Positions 22,365-33,664 of a stretch of DNA of 64,000 nt are shown one piece after another. The notes under the pieces were generated by a model. It saw only the letters and a program-made list of their open reading frames with translations. It made no database searches and was not told where the DNA came from. The DNA lies in NCBI GenBank assembly GCA_031841125.1, contig CM063114.1:46459574-46523573 (forward strand), written 5' to 3'. The stretch's first letter is position 1, and each line of letters opens with the position of its first letter. This DNA comes from Acanthococcus lagerstroemiae. Its lineage: Eukaryota > Arthropoda > Insecta > Hemiptera > Eriococcidae. Both the position numbers and the translations under genes were made by a program.

Positions 22365-24670
22365 GTCGTTTTCCAATTTTTTTATTGGGGGGGGGGGGGT
22401 ATACAAATGATACTCGGTACCTCTTGTTCCGACCCCACTGTGTATAAGTACATACTAAGAGCCACTGTTGGTATGCTTTTTCTTGCCAGGTTGCTTTACA
22501 ACCATTTCACATTTTGAGTTGTGTCCTTGCTGCAGAAAGATTATGAAAATATTTTGAATTATGTCTTCTGTTTTTTTAGTAATGTCGTTAATGTCGAACA
22601 GTTTTGAAGAGATTGTGATGTGCCATTTTCTGGTTTGCTTCAAAACTGGCACATAAATTATAAATGTCACTTTGCTTCCATAAATCACAGGAAATTTTGA
22701 AACATTGGGCTTTTGAACACAGATATACACAACGATTTTGATTCGACTGGAAATTTGAGAGTCCTTATGAAAATAAAAAAATTGATGATATCACTATGCA
22801 GAAAACACGATGTAAGCGCTATCTAGAAGTCACTTGTGGTACTATCATAAAAGCTTACATTATGAAAATTAAGTTTGGCCTTGAGTAATAAGACGTAAGT
22901 TGAAAATTTTTGAAATGACAGTCTTCTTTCCAACAAATGATATGACGTTCAGTGCTGTGAGAAGGTCTTTATGGATATTTAAAAATTTGAGTCGACTAAC
23001 AATAAAAAAATTCTTATTCGAAAGCTCGGTTATTAAGCAAAAAATCTCTTGAATCTTGTCTCTCAAATCTCATGAAGAGTCTTTTTATCAACTCGGTGAA
23101 TAGTTTCATCATTTTAATTTTTGGTATTGGGGGATAAAGGTGATATTTGATAGGGGGAGGCTGAGTTATAATGTACCCTTCCTCCCGTTATGACCTCAGT
23201 GTACACCTTCCACGAGACTCGAAGTTAAGTTATTTCGCAAAGAAATCTCCCAGCACTGGGTTAGATTATCTCTTCCTCTACTTCGTGTCATCACGTCTAT
23301 TTTTCAGTTTCGCAGTCTCTATATTCAGTAATCATCTCTGTCTCCATTTGTCTCATGAATTTCGTCTCTTCCTAGTATGCTAAATGATGGCGTTCTCGTT
23401 TTAATAAATAAATTGTTTAACTCATCGCTTTCTCCATCACTTTTCTCTAAGGGCTCATGTCACAGTCGGGTTGACAATATTGATACCGCAAGAGTTACAC
23501 CAATGAGGTGTTTTTCGAACTGAAAAGGAAGCGAGTTCGTTACGTTTAGTCGATGCCAATTAGAGGTAACTTATACCCCCTGAAACCAGAGAATAGAATT
23601 GCCTCCGCGAACTTAGTTTATGCTGTGTATGCTTTGTTTCACTCTAATAACTCGCAGCCTCCATAACCGTGTGTACGAATCAGAGCGAATGGAACACGAG
23701 AAGGCGAAAATACAGGAAATGCGGTATCGATATCAGAAATTACGGGAAAATGGAAAAAAACTGCAAAGTTTCACGTCGAAGAACGCCAGGATAACCCCCA
23801 TTTTAATCCGCAGCAGAAATGAATGGCGAAGAAACTTTCTGCCCGTCGAAACTGAAACAAAATAGTAGTGGCAGGTAGAGGAAAAATTGCTGGAAAAATT
23901 TTTATTTCCGTTTTATGAGAAGCTAAAGCAGCCATAAGAGACATCACGCCATTAGCCTTTTAAAACTTTTTCAAAATTCGATTCACTTCCCGTGTATTTT
24001 TTTTTTTGCTTCCTTTATCTTGCCTATTTCATCTTCTAAAATTCGACGATCGTACGGTCGGTGGTCGTGCTGAAGTTATATCTTTTTCGGCTGAATAATA
24101 CGCTAACGGGGACTCGAGAAACACGCTTCTCAATCTTAACAATCGCAATTTGGTTGAAGAACGGCCGAAGTGTCCCTATAGATAAGAATTCATCAAGTTT
24201 TCGATAAGTTTTCAAATCTCTCCTTGTATTCGGGCGGACTAATTTTTACGATTACTTTTCGCAAACTCCAAAGTGCCTGTATAAAGCCGGTGTAAAATGC
24301 CGAATAATTCGAAATTTGGGATCAGCATTTTTCAGCTACCGTGGCGATGTAAGGGGAGACTGCCACGTGTCATTCTATTTTAAATTACAAATGTAGCAAC
24401 AAGTATTATAGCATTTTATGGACAGTCAAGACTAAAATTTTGTGTCCACTGGAAAATTCTCAGACAGAATATGTTCGTGGGAATATTCTCTTTAAAATTC
24501 TTGCGTTTGCTCGGCATTTTCTATTCGACACTATTCGCTTCTCAACCATAAATTTTTACGAAGCTTGAACAGATGAAAACCCTCTGACTGGTGCCTAGAA
24601 ATATAATTCTGATTCTGCATATAACCGGAGGGGGCTGATTGTTGTAACGATCTAGAATAACAGAAATCTG
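22365..24670. other. No recognised feature apart from homopolymer tracts
   Basis: Contains a G-tract at about 22387-22398. The frame at 23620-23865 is rich in charged residues but matches nothing I know. No gene could be supported. Confidence 0.4.
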
Positions 24671-24679
24671 CGTGGTAAT

Positions 24680-25633
24680 CAGGGTCCGGATTTTTAGGCC
24701 CTAAAAACTCAGAGAAAGGCCGCATTAAAAAAGTCTCTACCTAAAGAGTCCATTAAAAGTGCCTCTAATAGTGGAATAGTCTCAAAAAAAGTAAAATAGT
24801 CCCTAAAAGTCCCTACACAACTATGGTTTCATGGGTATAAAATTGAAGGTCTTGAAAAACCGAACCTAATTTTTATATTTCTACTACTCCCCCCCCCCCT
24901 CTCCCGTAGGGCTCCACCTCCGTCACCACCTGTCTGTGTCGCCACACGTTCCAAGACGAAAAGGTGAGAGGTGAATGAAGAGGAAGCGCGTCCGGCTGTG
25001 GGGACCTGAATTCCAGACTAGTGCTCCGGGAGCGCGAACCTCGTTCAAAAGGGAACCCCATGGTGGCCCTCCGTAGGACGCGCCCACCGGAAGCGGAACG
25101 GCAAAATGGGGGCTCGGGCCGGCCTCAAAGTGTCCCTTCGGCCACTGATGTCGAAAGGGTAGTTTCTGGGGCCTGGGGTGCGGTGTCTCAGGGGCTACTT
25201 TGGCGTGCGTGCATCGCCATACATCCCACCGTAAAATTCCAAACAATGTATAACGTAACAGATTTGAATGAAAATACTTTATTGCAACAAATAATAAGGT
25301 TGTAACGATTTTTCAATTTCGTTTTTCAAGTGAAATTAGATTTTTTAAATTCTTTTCATAAAATTTAGAATTGGAACTGTTTATCAGAAAATGAAAAAAT
25401 TACAAAATAGTCTCAAAAATTGGATTTCCGCCCGGAATAGTTCCAAAAAGTCTCAAAAAACATCAATTGCAGGCGAAAATGTCGTTTTTAAGGGGAAATT
25501 ATCCAAAAAAAGGCCGTATCAACATTAGCTCATTGGTTTCAGAATTTTCTAATTCGTCCAGAAAACCTGAATAGACCGAATAGGCCAGGCAAGAAAAAGA
25601 AAAGAAGGTTTTGGCCTAAAAATCCGGACCCTA
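24680..25633. mobile_element. Non-autonomous hAT-like element with a repeat cargo
   Basis: The left end CAGGGTCCGGATTTTTAGGC is inverted at 25609-25633 (GCC-TAAAAATCCGGACCCTA). Flanks GTGGTAAT (24672-24679) and ATGATAAT (25634-25641) match at 6 of 8 positions, fitting an aged 8-bp duplication. The interior carries copy 3 of the dispersed repeat and a C-tract near 24890. No transposase. The frames of up to 107 codons on the minus strand come from the cargo. Confidence 0.6.
25141..25235. repeat. Dispersed repeat, copy 3
   Basis: Same order of phrases as at 7397-7525: GCCACTGATGTCGAAAGGGT, then GTGCGGTGTC, then CATCGCCATACATCCCACC. It lies within the hAT-like element at 24680, so this element has captured it or inserted around it. 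Confidence 0.65.
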
Positions 25634-26329
25634 ATGATAATGGTTGAGGAGTTTACCGATCTCAAAAAAGGTCTTCCGAAATGAAAGTCACGATTTAGGT
25701 CCTTCTTAGAGAAATTTGTGATGAACTTCTTCACATGCAATGTGACTAAGAAGAAAATGTAAACCAAAAGTCTGAAGTATTCTTCAACACTGAACTAACC
25801 AACAAAAATCACAGAAAAATATTGAATACAACTTTACAAATGAATATACTCAGTCCTGGCATATTCATGCCGAAAAAGATATTCAATGATGAAATGTTTT
25901 GGTAACAATCGGGAACTTTACTAGAATCGTTTGTATAATGTCCGTAGATAGCACGCTGATGCTCGCTCAAAACTTCCTTTCGTAGAATCTGTCAGCAAGG
26001 ATTACCTTCCCCTTTCCCAAGGAACAATAGATCGTTTCCTCAGGTACTAAACCTCCTTCTAGAAACCCTACAAATCAAGTTTTATTCTACACATGAAATT
26101 CAGCCAAAAATTCTACCTGAGAAAGGTCATAAATGGTAGTTTCTTGCTGGTATTCATTAACGCAGGTGCGAATATTTTTCTGATTTCATCTTGTTTTGTG
26201 AAAATAATACGGACTGCAACCTATCCTCAAACCCCTACTCCAGTATCTATGTACCTTCAGATACCTATTTCAGCTCCCCCACCCGACCCGTCCGATAAGA
26301 TCAATAGATTACTTTAAAGCTTCCTCATG

Positions 26330-27260
26330 ACTCCCTAAGCTCTTCAACTTCATGCTGAAGCCTGTTAAAGGCTTCTAAAAACTTGTTCAAAAGGCTTTAA
26401 GCCTATTTAACTTTTTTGTTTACGATTCTAAAAAACTATTCAAGACTACAAGACTGTTTTAGATATTTTTATGAATTACCGAGACTTATCCAGGCTCTCT
26501 TGAAATTCCAAACTTTATTGTAGACTTTTTCGGGCATTAACTTTCCAAACTCCTCTCTATCCTAACCCGCCGTCGGACAGGACCTATAGAATTCTTCAAG
26601 GCTTCTTCAAGACTCACTAAGCTCTTCATCTTCTTGCCGAAGCTTACTAAATGCTCCTGCAAACTTATTTAAAAGGCTTTAAGGCTCTTTCATTTTTGTT
26701 TATGATTCTGGAAGACGATTCAAGAGTACGCACGAGGCTATTCTAGATCTCTTGAAAAATCAACAGGACTTATCCAGGCTCTCTTGAAATTCCAATCTCA
26801 ATTGTAGACTCTTTCGGACATTATCTTTTCCCACTTTCCTGTACCCCAATCCGTCGGACAGGACCTGTAGAATTCTTCAAGGTTTCCTTAAGGCTCACTA
26901 AGCTCTTCAACTTCTTGCTGAAGCTTGCTAAATTCTATTTATGATTCTGGAAGACTATTCAAGACTACAAGGCTGTTGATTTCTTGAAAAATCAAGACTT
27001 TTCCCGGCTCTCTTGAAATTCCAAACTTCATTGTAGACTCTTTCCGACAATAACTTTTCCAACTCTCCTCTACCCCAACCTGTAGGACGGGACATGTACA
27101 ATTCTTCAAGGCTTCCTTAAGGCTCACTAAGCTCTTCAATTTCTGCCTGAAGCTTGCTAAATTTTATTTATGATTCTGGAAGACTGTTCAAGATTACAAG
27201 GCTGTTCTAGATCTCTTGAAAAATCAACAAGACTTATCCAGGCTCTCGTGAAATTCCAAA
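26330..27260. repeat. Tandem array, periods about 282, 281 and 229 bp
   Basis: The anchor TAAGCTCTTCA falls at about 26336, 26618, 26899 and 27128. Each unit also holds AAAAATCA(A), TTATCCAGGCTCTCTTGAAA-like text and AATTCTTCAAGG. The third unit lacks about 50 bp after the GCTAAAT phrase. Units are diverged by roughly 10-20 % by eye. Short frames here are artefacts. Confidence 0.75.
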
Positions 27261-27459
27261 CTCTCCAAAATTCTTCCAAATTGGTTAAATATTCTTTGGG
27301 ACTAGCTTTCGACTGTTTGTGGTTCTGTAGAACTTCCTCCAGGCTTACTAAAACTCTTAGGGACTCTTTGAAGACTTCCAAATTCATTGCAGACTCCTTA
27401 AAAAACTAAATACTCTTGAAATTCTTCCAGACCCAGGTCGGGTACGAGGGGCCTGCAGT

Positions 27460-27645
27460 CAGGGGCGGATCTAGGATTACATCTTGGGGGGGGGGGGGGG
27501 GGTACGGAAATTACAGACGCGGATCTAGGATTACATCTCGAGTATAGAGTCATTTTCTTCTGTTTTTTCGTGTTTTTTTAATGTATTTTATTTTTACGAG
27601 GGGGGGGATAAACACCCAACCCCCCTCCTTATAAATCCGTACCTG
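27460..27645. mobile_element. hAT-like MITE with a G-tract
   Basis: It begins CAGGGGCGGATCTAGGATTA. The right end, read on the other strand, begins CAGGTACGGATTTATAAGGA. Flanks CCTGCAGT (27452-27459) and CTTGCAGT (27646-27653) match at 7 of 8. Inside, GCGGATCTAGGATTACATCT is duplicated (27463 and 27519) and a 15-nt G-tract follows the first copy. No coding. Confidence 0.75.
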
Positions 27646-27699
27646 CTTGCAGTGATCTTCTCCTTTTAAATTTACATTTTTCTATAAATCGTCTAATCT

Positions 27700-28035
27700 T
27701 CCTGCTTGGTCACTTTCTGCATGGTACAATGCGATCGTCTAACACACGTCTTTTGTTTCCTGCAGTCCTGCATTTCCGGTACGTTATCTTTTCAAAACCA
27801 TCGTCTTCTTCTTATTCTCGTGACTCAGTTTCATTTTTCTCCCTCGATCGGCCAAGTAGGACATTAGTTTAATTCAGTGACAACTGTTACAATTTGTGTC
27901 CAGCCTTCACGAAGATCTGTTTTACTATTGATCAGTACATGCGCTTTCGACTCTCTCGTTTCTTTAATTTCAAATGCCCTCGCTGCAATCCGGCCTAAAC
28001 ACTTTTCTTACAAAACCCCGAAAAATCCGCGGGCC
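27700..28035. repeat. Dispersed repeat shared with 48760-49105
   Basis: Both copies run through CTTTCTGCATGGTA-like text, CTCCTGCATTTC, TTCTTCTTATT, CGATCGGC, and CTCTCTCGTTTCTTT in the same order over about 340 bp. Similarity is moderate. No termini or coding are recognised, so the class is unknown. Confidence 0.6.
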
Positions 28036-28299
28036 CATTCGTGAAATTGTACGTCGGTAAATTCTGATAACCAGTGGGGAAATTCAGGTAGATGGTGTTT
28101 TTGTGTTTGTCGTAGGAAATTTGTTATATTTTAGTCAGTGTTAACCAAAATGTTGGAAAATCCTGGGACCAAATAGGAGAAATAGTTCTGTTTTTCAACT
28201 AAAATTTCAGTTTTTATTTTTGTTCTCTACTCTTTCTCTCATCCTTGGAACAGAAAAAATGTTCCTCGCGCTAGCCTCTTCTGGGCCCTTTCAAAACTC

Positions 28300-29390
28300 T
28301 CCAGTACTTAGAAGATTCTTGAAAGATTCCTTCAAGACTCATTATGATTTTTCCAGCCTAGTTTAAGATCCTCTAAAACAAACTTGTTTAAAATTTTCTA
28401 GAACTTTTCAAGACTTTCTTGAGATTTACCAAGACTTTCACGGAGACAGTTGAGAGGCCTTCAGACTTATCTAAAACTTTTCAAAGCTCTGGCGCATTGA
28501 AACTTCATTAAGCCCTTCCGTGACTTGCTTAAAAATACTTTTTATTAGTTTTCTAGATCCTTCCTAGAACTCTTAAGCACTCAACAAAACTTTTCAAGAT
28601 TTGCTCACGACTCTTCGAGAATACTTCAGACTGGTTCTAGATTTTTTAAGATTCTTAAAGACTTACTTAAAACTTTTTGAAATGCTTGTATTCACTTTTC
28701 AGTATTTGCATATGACTTTTTCATACTTCGTTTGATCTTTTTAAGAGGTTCAAGGTCTGACAGACCCATGTAGTTAAGATTTTTGAATACTCATATAGAC
28801 GTTCCAGAATTCAAAAGAGCTTAGAAGAGTCTTGAAAATTATTCAACCAGCATTGTACAAATATACATTGGAGAATATTTTCAGAAAGTTGTAGAGTGTT
28901 ATATGAGTTTGAAGCAAACCTGGAACAGTCTCGAACGAAATTAAAAGAAACTTGAAGTCTTAACGAACCTCATAAATATGAAAGAATAGAGAAGTATCTT
29001 TAATAAGTCTAGAAGTTTTAAACAAGTGTTGAAGAATCTTGGTGACTACGAAGGAAGTCTATAATCTGAAACAAGTATTGGGAAGTCCTAAGAAATCTCG
29101 AAAAGTTTGGAAAATGCTTGAAGTGTTTTGAGCAGATTGAGAAGAGCTTTGGAGAGTTCTAAACAAGTCTCATAGAGTTTGAAAGTGTCAGTGATTCTCG
29201 AAGAAATTTCTTGGAATAGTATTTCGGAATCTTAAGTAAGTTTGGAAAAGTCTTGAAAAGGCACGGGAAAATCTTGAAAATTTTGGAACAGATTGGGAAG
29301 TCTCAAACTTCCGAATGTTCTAATGTAGAGTCTAAAATCAGTCTGACAGATTTTTACGTAAATTTGCGTAGTATTTCATGAAGTCTCGAG
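28300..29390. repeat. Degenerate CTTCAAGACT array with strand switch
   Basis: Up to about 28800 the plus strand is full of CTTCAAGACT, TTTCTTGAGA and ACTTTTCAAG phrases. After that it is full of their complement (AAGTCTTGAA, GAAAAGTCTTGAAA). The units are irregular, so this is a decayed array, perhaps folded back on itself. Confidence 0.5.
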
Positions 29391-29392
29391 AA

Positions 29393-29835
29393 GTCGCTAT
29401 GTGGCCAACTAGTAACGTGCCCGCTTCGCTATCCTTGCGTCTCGGATTCGAGTCTCACCAACGCCGGTAAAGCTATTGATATTTGAATACCTCCACAAAA
29501 CGTCCTAGCGAACACAGCGACTACAGTATCAGATGGAAACATAGCGCGTCCTGTACCCCCCGCCAGTTTACACGAACAAGGCATTGTAATCGCAGGGCGT
29601 GTTACCGCCAGACCAAAAAGATTGGTACTGTGCGTGTACACGTCGTGGACAGCTTTCTCCGTGTCGTGAAATACACGGCTAGTAAGCGAGCTGCGGTTGC
29701 ACACTCTTCGGTACAGAGAAGGAAAACTTTCACGCAACCAACTGTGCGGAAAACAATGGCAAACTACCCCGACTTACCCTGACCAAGAATGTCACGCGTC
29801 AGAAACCACGATCGCCAACGTCCCTGAAGAAGAAT
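29393..29835 (+). mobile_element. tRNA-derived SINE, copy B
   Basis: The head has box A-like TGGCCAACTAG (29402) and box B-like GGATTCGAGTC (29444), both one or two changes from consensus. The body follows copy A landmark by landmark (AACACAGCGACTACAGTATC, GATTGGTACTGTGCGTG, ATGGCAAACTACCCC). It ends in CCTGAAGAAGAA. The frame 29429-29737 on the minus strand is a shadow. Confidence 0.85.
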
Positions 29836-29836
29836 G

Positions 29837-31670
29837 AAGTCTTGAACGAACCTTCAACAGTCTTAAGAGTCTCAATTCTTAAAAAGTCGCAGAACGTGGG
29901 ATTTACACCAGAAGCTAAAAGTAAAAATGCTCGGGGCCTTCAGCTAGAAACGATTGCTTAAAAAAACAAAGTAAACAAGACTAATTAATGAAGGATGAGA
30001 CAGAAAGAAGTGAAATGTATTATTTTTGAATATGATGAAGAGAAAGGATTCTTTCCAATCGGCCCTACTTTTGGACGAATGTTCACACACGAGATCAACA
30101 TGGATCCGGGCCCGATCCGTACTCCACATATTCAGCTTTTCAGAAACACGTCTCGTGTAATCAGAGTTCGAAATGTACGACTTGAAAAATATTATTTAAA
30201 GAAACTTGAAATTGATTTCGGTTCGCTTGATATCGTGTGACGACTGCTCTATTTAATCTCGACCATCTCCGGGATGAATTCCGCCGCTCCGATTCAATTA
30301 TCACTCCCCTGCTTACGTGTGCACCGAGCTCGCGAATGTAAATTTCAGTCCTGCAATGGAAAACCGCGCCCCCGACCGCGGAGACGGAAAAATCGTAATT
30401 TTTCAAATTTCCAACGCCGAGATATTAAATTTCCACTCACACCGTGGTTTATATTTCCATATTTCGACGATCCTCCGACGGGATTGTCATTCAGTGTGCA
30501 GAAAAACCGCCACAGACACCTTTTCCAAGGAAGCGATGAAGATGGAAGACACGAGATGGAAACGAGCAGCAGCTGTTCCATTGAAATGTTGACGTTTTCG
30601 CGTGTCGGTGGCTAAATTCGACGACAGCCGGGAGTAATTAATAATTTCGTATATCCATCGGGGACGTCACACGATACGAAAACGATGCTGCGATGTTGCT
30701 TCAGCAGCTCGGAACAGCGGTAAAACCTATATATGTTAATTAACGGTTGCTGAACACAAAATCATTTCGCAGTCTGCATTCGCAATACATTCCAGTGATT
30801 AAAACCGCTGTCAAGAGTGCTGACTTTGATGGTAAGAAATCTGCAGCGCGGATCAAGGTGCCCGTATTTATCAATTAGTGATGCCATATCTTAAGCAGGG
30901 GTGTATTTCAGACGTGTTAAGTAGAGTACGAAGTGTTTCCAGCCCTTCTAACCGGGGGATACAGCTAGTAAGTGTAAAATCAGAGAGTGTAAGTTGTGCA
31001 CGCACACGAGTAAACTCGACAATACAGGCTTTTCATCTTTTGGAAGAAAATGAGAAGATAGGCCCGGCGCACTAGTGGATGTAAAGCAAAGACTTGGACG
31101 GTGTTAATAGGAAGGGTTCAATCTGGAAGTGCAAAATACCATAGTCATCATAATTTTCGTAGAATTGCATCCACTGGTCTTTCAGCATGGTGCTGGTCAA
31201 AGTATCCACCATCTTCTTGACAGAGAAATCGAATGCGCACCTATATAATTCTTGTCTGTCTAGCCCTTCGAGCAATTCCCATCAAGTTGAAACCTTTTCG
31301 ACGCGAGAAATTTAATTATATTTTCTTTTACTTTCTGTGTACTGAAAATCTGCTCACTCCCTCTCCTTCTCCCACCGAGAAAAACTCGAGCTAATAAGAC
31401 ACAATGACATAAATCTATTATTTCTTATTACGTATTTCTTAACCATCTCCTAATGCGGGGTGAGTTAGACAAATGTACACAGAATTGGGATATAAATTAG
31501 AGTTGCAAGTTGCAAATGTTGTCACGATTGCATCTTATCAGTCGTACGAATGGGTGATTATGGAGATTTTTCTATTTAAAAGTACCCATGATCACCCTTT
31601 CATTTTCCCTCGCGAACACCCGCACAGGTGATTTTGAAGCGCACTCTAGTGCAGGTTTATATCCCAATTA
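29837..31670. other. No recognised feature
   Basis: Holds several overlapping short frames (30274-30615, 30317-30592, 30161-30406). None shows a domain, and they overlap each other on both strands, which argues against coding. Confidence 0.4.
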
Positions 31671-31671
31671 C

Positions 31672-32090
31672 GTGCAACAGACCTTTTCATGGGCGACGTC
31701 ATGAGGACTGTTGCGCAGCTGCTCCAGCATTCGCAGCCTGCAGGGTCCAGCTCGCTTTGTTTACATTCATTTTACATGTAAAACTCCATTAACGAATATT
31801 CGTTCTTCTTTGCGAGTCCATAAATATTAAAGAGAACATTTCTTAATATTGAACGATGATTTAAATCAAAATGATATAATACTTTTACTTCATAAAGAAG
31901 CGTCTGGAAGCATTAAGAAACGCTCTCTTTCATATTTATGGACTCGCAAAGAAGAACGGATGTCCGCTTATAGAGATCTCCATGTAAATTGAATGTAAGC
32001 AAAAGAAGCTGGACCCTGATGGCTGCGACTGACTGGAGCAGCTGCGCAACAGTCCTCCTCATGACGTCACCGTGAAAAGGTCTATTACAC
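31672..32090. mobile_element. Foldback element with long inverted arms
   Basis: The left arm (31672 to about 31840) and right arm (about 31905-32090) are inverted copies of about 170 bp. Landmarks in order are AGACCTTTTCA, GACGTCATGAGG, ACTGTTGCGCAGCTGCTCCA, GGGTCCAGCT and TTCTTTGCGAGTCCATAAAT. The loop is about 65 bp. The outermost match is GTG(C/T)AA(C/T)AGACC. No transposase frame. Flanks show no clear duplication, so the superfamily is open. Confidence 0.75.
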
Positions 32091-32104
32091 AGGGATGCGG
32101 AGAA

Positions 32105-32460
32105 ACTGGTAGCTGGAAGTCAGAAGCCGGAAGTTTTTGCAGTTTTAGGATAATTTTGAGACGCTGACTGAGTTAAACGCTGGAAGCTGAAAGTTTTTCA
32201 GCTTCCAATCGGCTTCTTACAATTTTATGAAAATTGTTTTTTATGTTTTTTAAATCTAAAACAGTAGGGGGAAAAAAAAAAAGGTAAGTGAAATGGTGAG
32301 AATAAGTAAAAGAAGCTGAAAGTTGGAAGCTAGAAGCTGGAAGCCGAAAAAAAATTGAAAGTTAGAAGTTCATATACTAAGGCTGGAAGCTGGAGGCGAG
32401 ACGCTAGATGAGAATTGGAGGCTAGAAGCCAGAAGCGGAAGCTGTATCTTTCGACTTTCG
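32105..32460. repeat. Degenerate GGAAGCTGGAAGC repeats
   Basis: Irregular repeats of AGAAGCTGGAAGC, GAAGCTGAAAG and close variants, with an A-tract near 32275. A decayed minisatellite without coding. Confidence 0.6.
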
Positions 32461-32611
32461 CATCCCTGCATTAGAGAGAAATGTGTGTATGCCTTTCTGA
32501 GTCACCCTTATATCTTCATTGTGTCTTATGACTTTTCATCCTAATTGTGCTTTATCAGTTGATGTTTCCCTTTGTGCGCCATAAATCCATGGACATGAAG
32601 CTGTAAAGATA

Positions 32612-33493
32612 GGGATATTTCAAAAGTAAGGTAACACTGCTTCATGTGCAAAAAGGACAATACTGGTGGGATGAAACTAAGGTCGCGTGTTTGGTGGTAG
32701 GATATTTCGAAGGCAATGGTCACATTTTCAAGGAATTTGGTTCGGTGCATCGCGTGTTACGAACAAATAACCGTGTCCGCGAACATGTTGTCTGATCCAC
32801 CCAATGGTGGAATACGTTCAATAAATAAATTACTCAACACGAAAAAGGTGTCCGGTGCCGAGATTCACAGACAGGTGTGAAGTACTTGACCCCCCATGAG
32901 AGGGTCGTCCGCGAGATTTATTCAACTCTGATTCAGTCGCATGCGTACGCACTCTGGTGGCAGAAGACAAATAAGTATCTAGTTATGTTTCTGACATTCA
33001 ACATGAGAGGGCGCGATATTTCCTGCACGACTTCAGTCGCTTAGCGATCTAGCATATCCTAAGGATGAATTGAACATGACAAAAGTGACTGCCAGAGAGG
33101 TACCACTGCAGTTGACGGAAGTTACATGAAAGACCGGATGGCAGCTGCTCTCTGACTTCAAGTAGGAAGTATTCGGCCACCCAGCGTATTCTCCCGACTT
33201 AGCTCCAAGGGATTTTCATTTCATTCCTGGCCTCAAAATGCATCTCGGCGGACAACGGTTCAACAATCATGCTGAGTTACAAAGGTTAATGAGTTCTTCC
33301 GAAATTTGGACCCAAAGTGGTACCATGCTGGCATTTAAAAACTCGTTCACCAGTATAAATGTTTTAATCTAGGTGGAAATTATGCAGAAAAATGAAGAAT
33401 TTCTTCTAGTATACAACTAACTTTATTTTATTCTGCTAGTGCTGTCTGTTTTCGCGCACGAAGCAATGTTACCTTACTTTTGAAATATCCCAC
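32612..33493 (+). mobile_element. Mariner-type transposon relic
   Basis: The left end GGGATATTTCAAAAGTAAGG followed by TAACA is inverted at 33464-33491 (TTACCTTACTTTTGAAATAT). On the plus strand near 33190 the text reads YSPDLAPRDFHF, then KMHLGGQRFNNHAELQ. In mariner transposases this region carries the third catalytic Asp (family knowledge: DD34D cut-and-paste at TA). Stops and shifts break the frame, and most of the N-terminal half cannot be recognised. A 3' fragment of the same family is at 52793-52922. Confidence 0.8.
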
Positions 33494-33664
33494 TAATTAA
33501 AAACCTGTTCTTTTCCCTCTCACAAAAAATAGGCATAAAGATATACAGAGATCATAATGAAAAACCGGTGCTCTTTTATATAAAGGCATAGACCATCTGT
33601 GTTTATCTGTTTGTCAAAAAAAGAGCATAAAGGCAGGCATGGAACATGAACTCTTCTTCATTTG

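Noticed and set aside
30161..30615. Cluster of overlapping frames
   Set aside because: Frames overlap on both strands and show no family resemblance.
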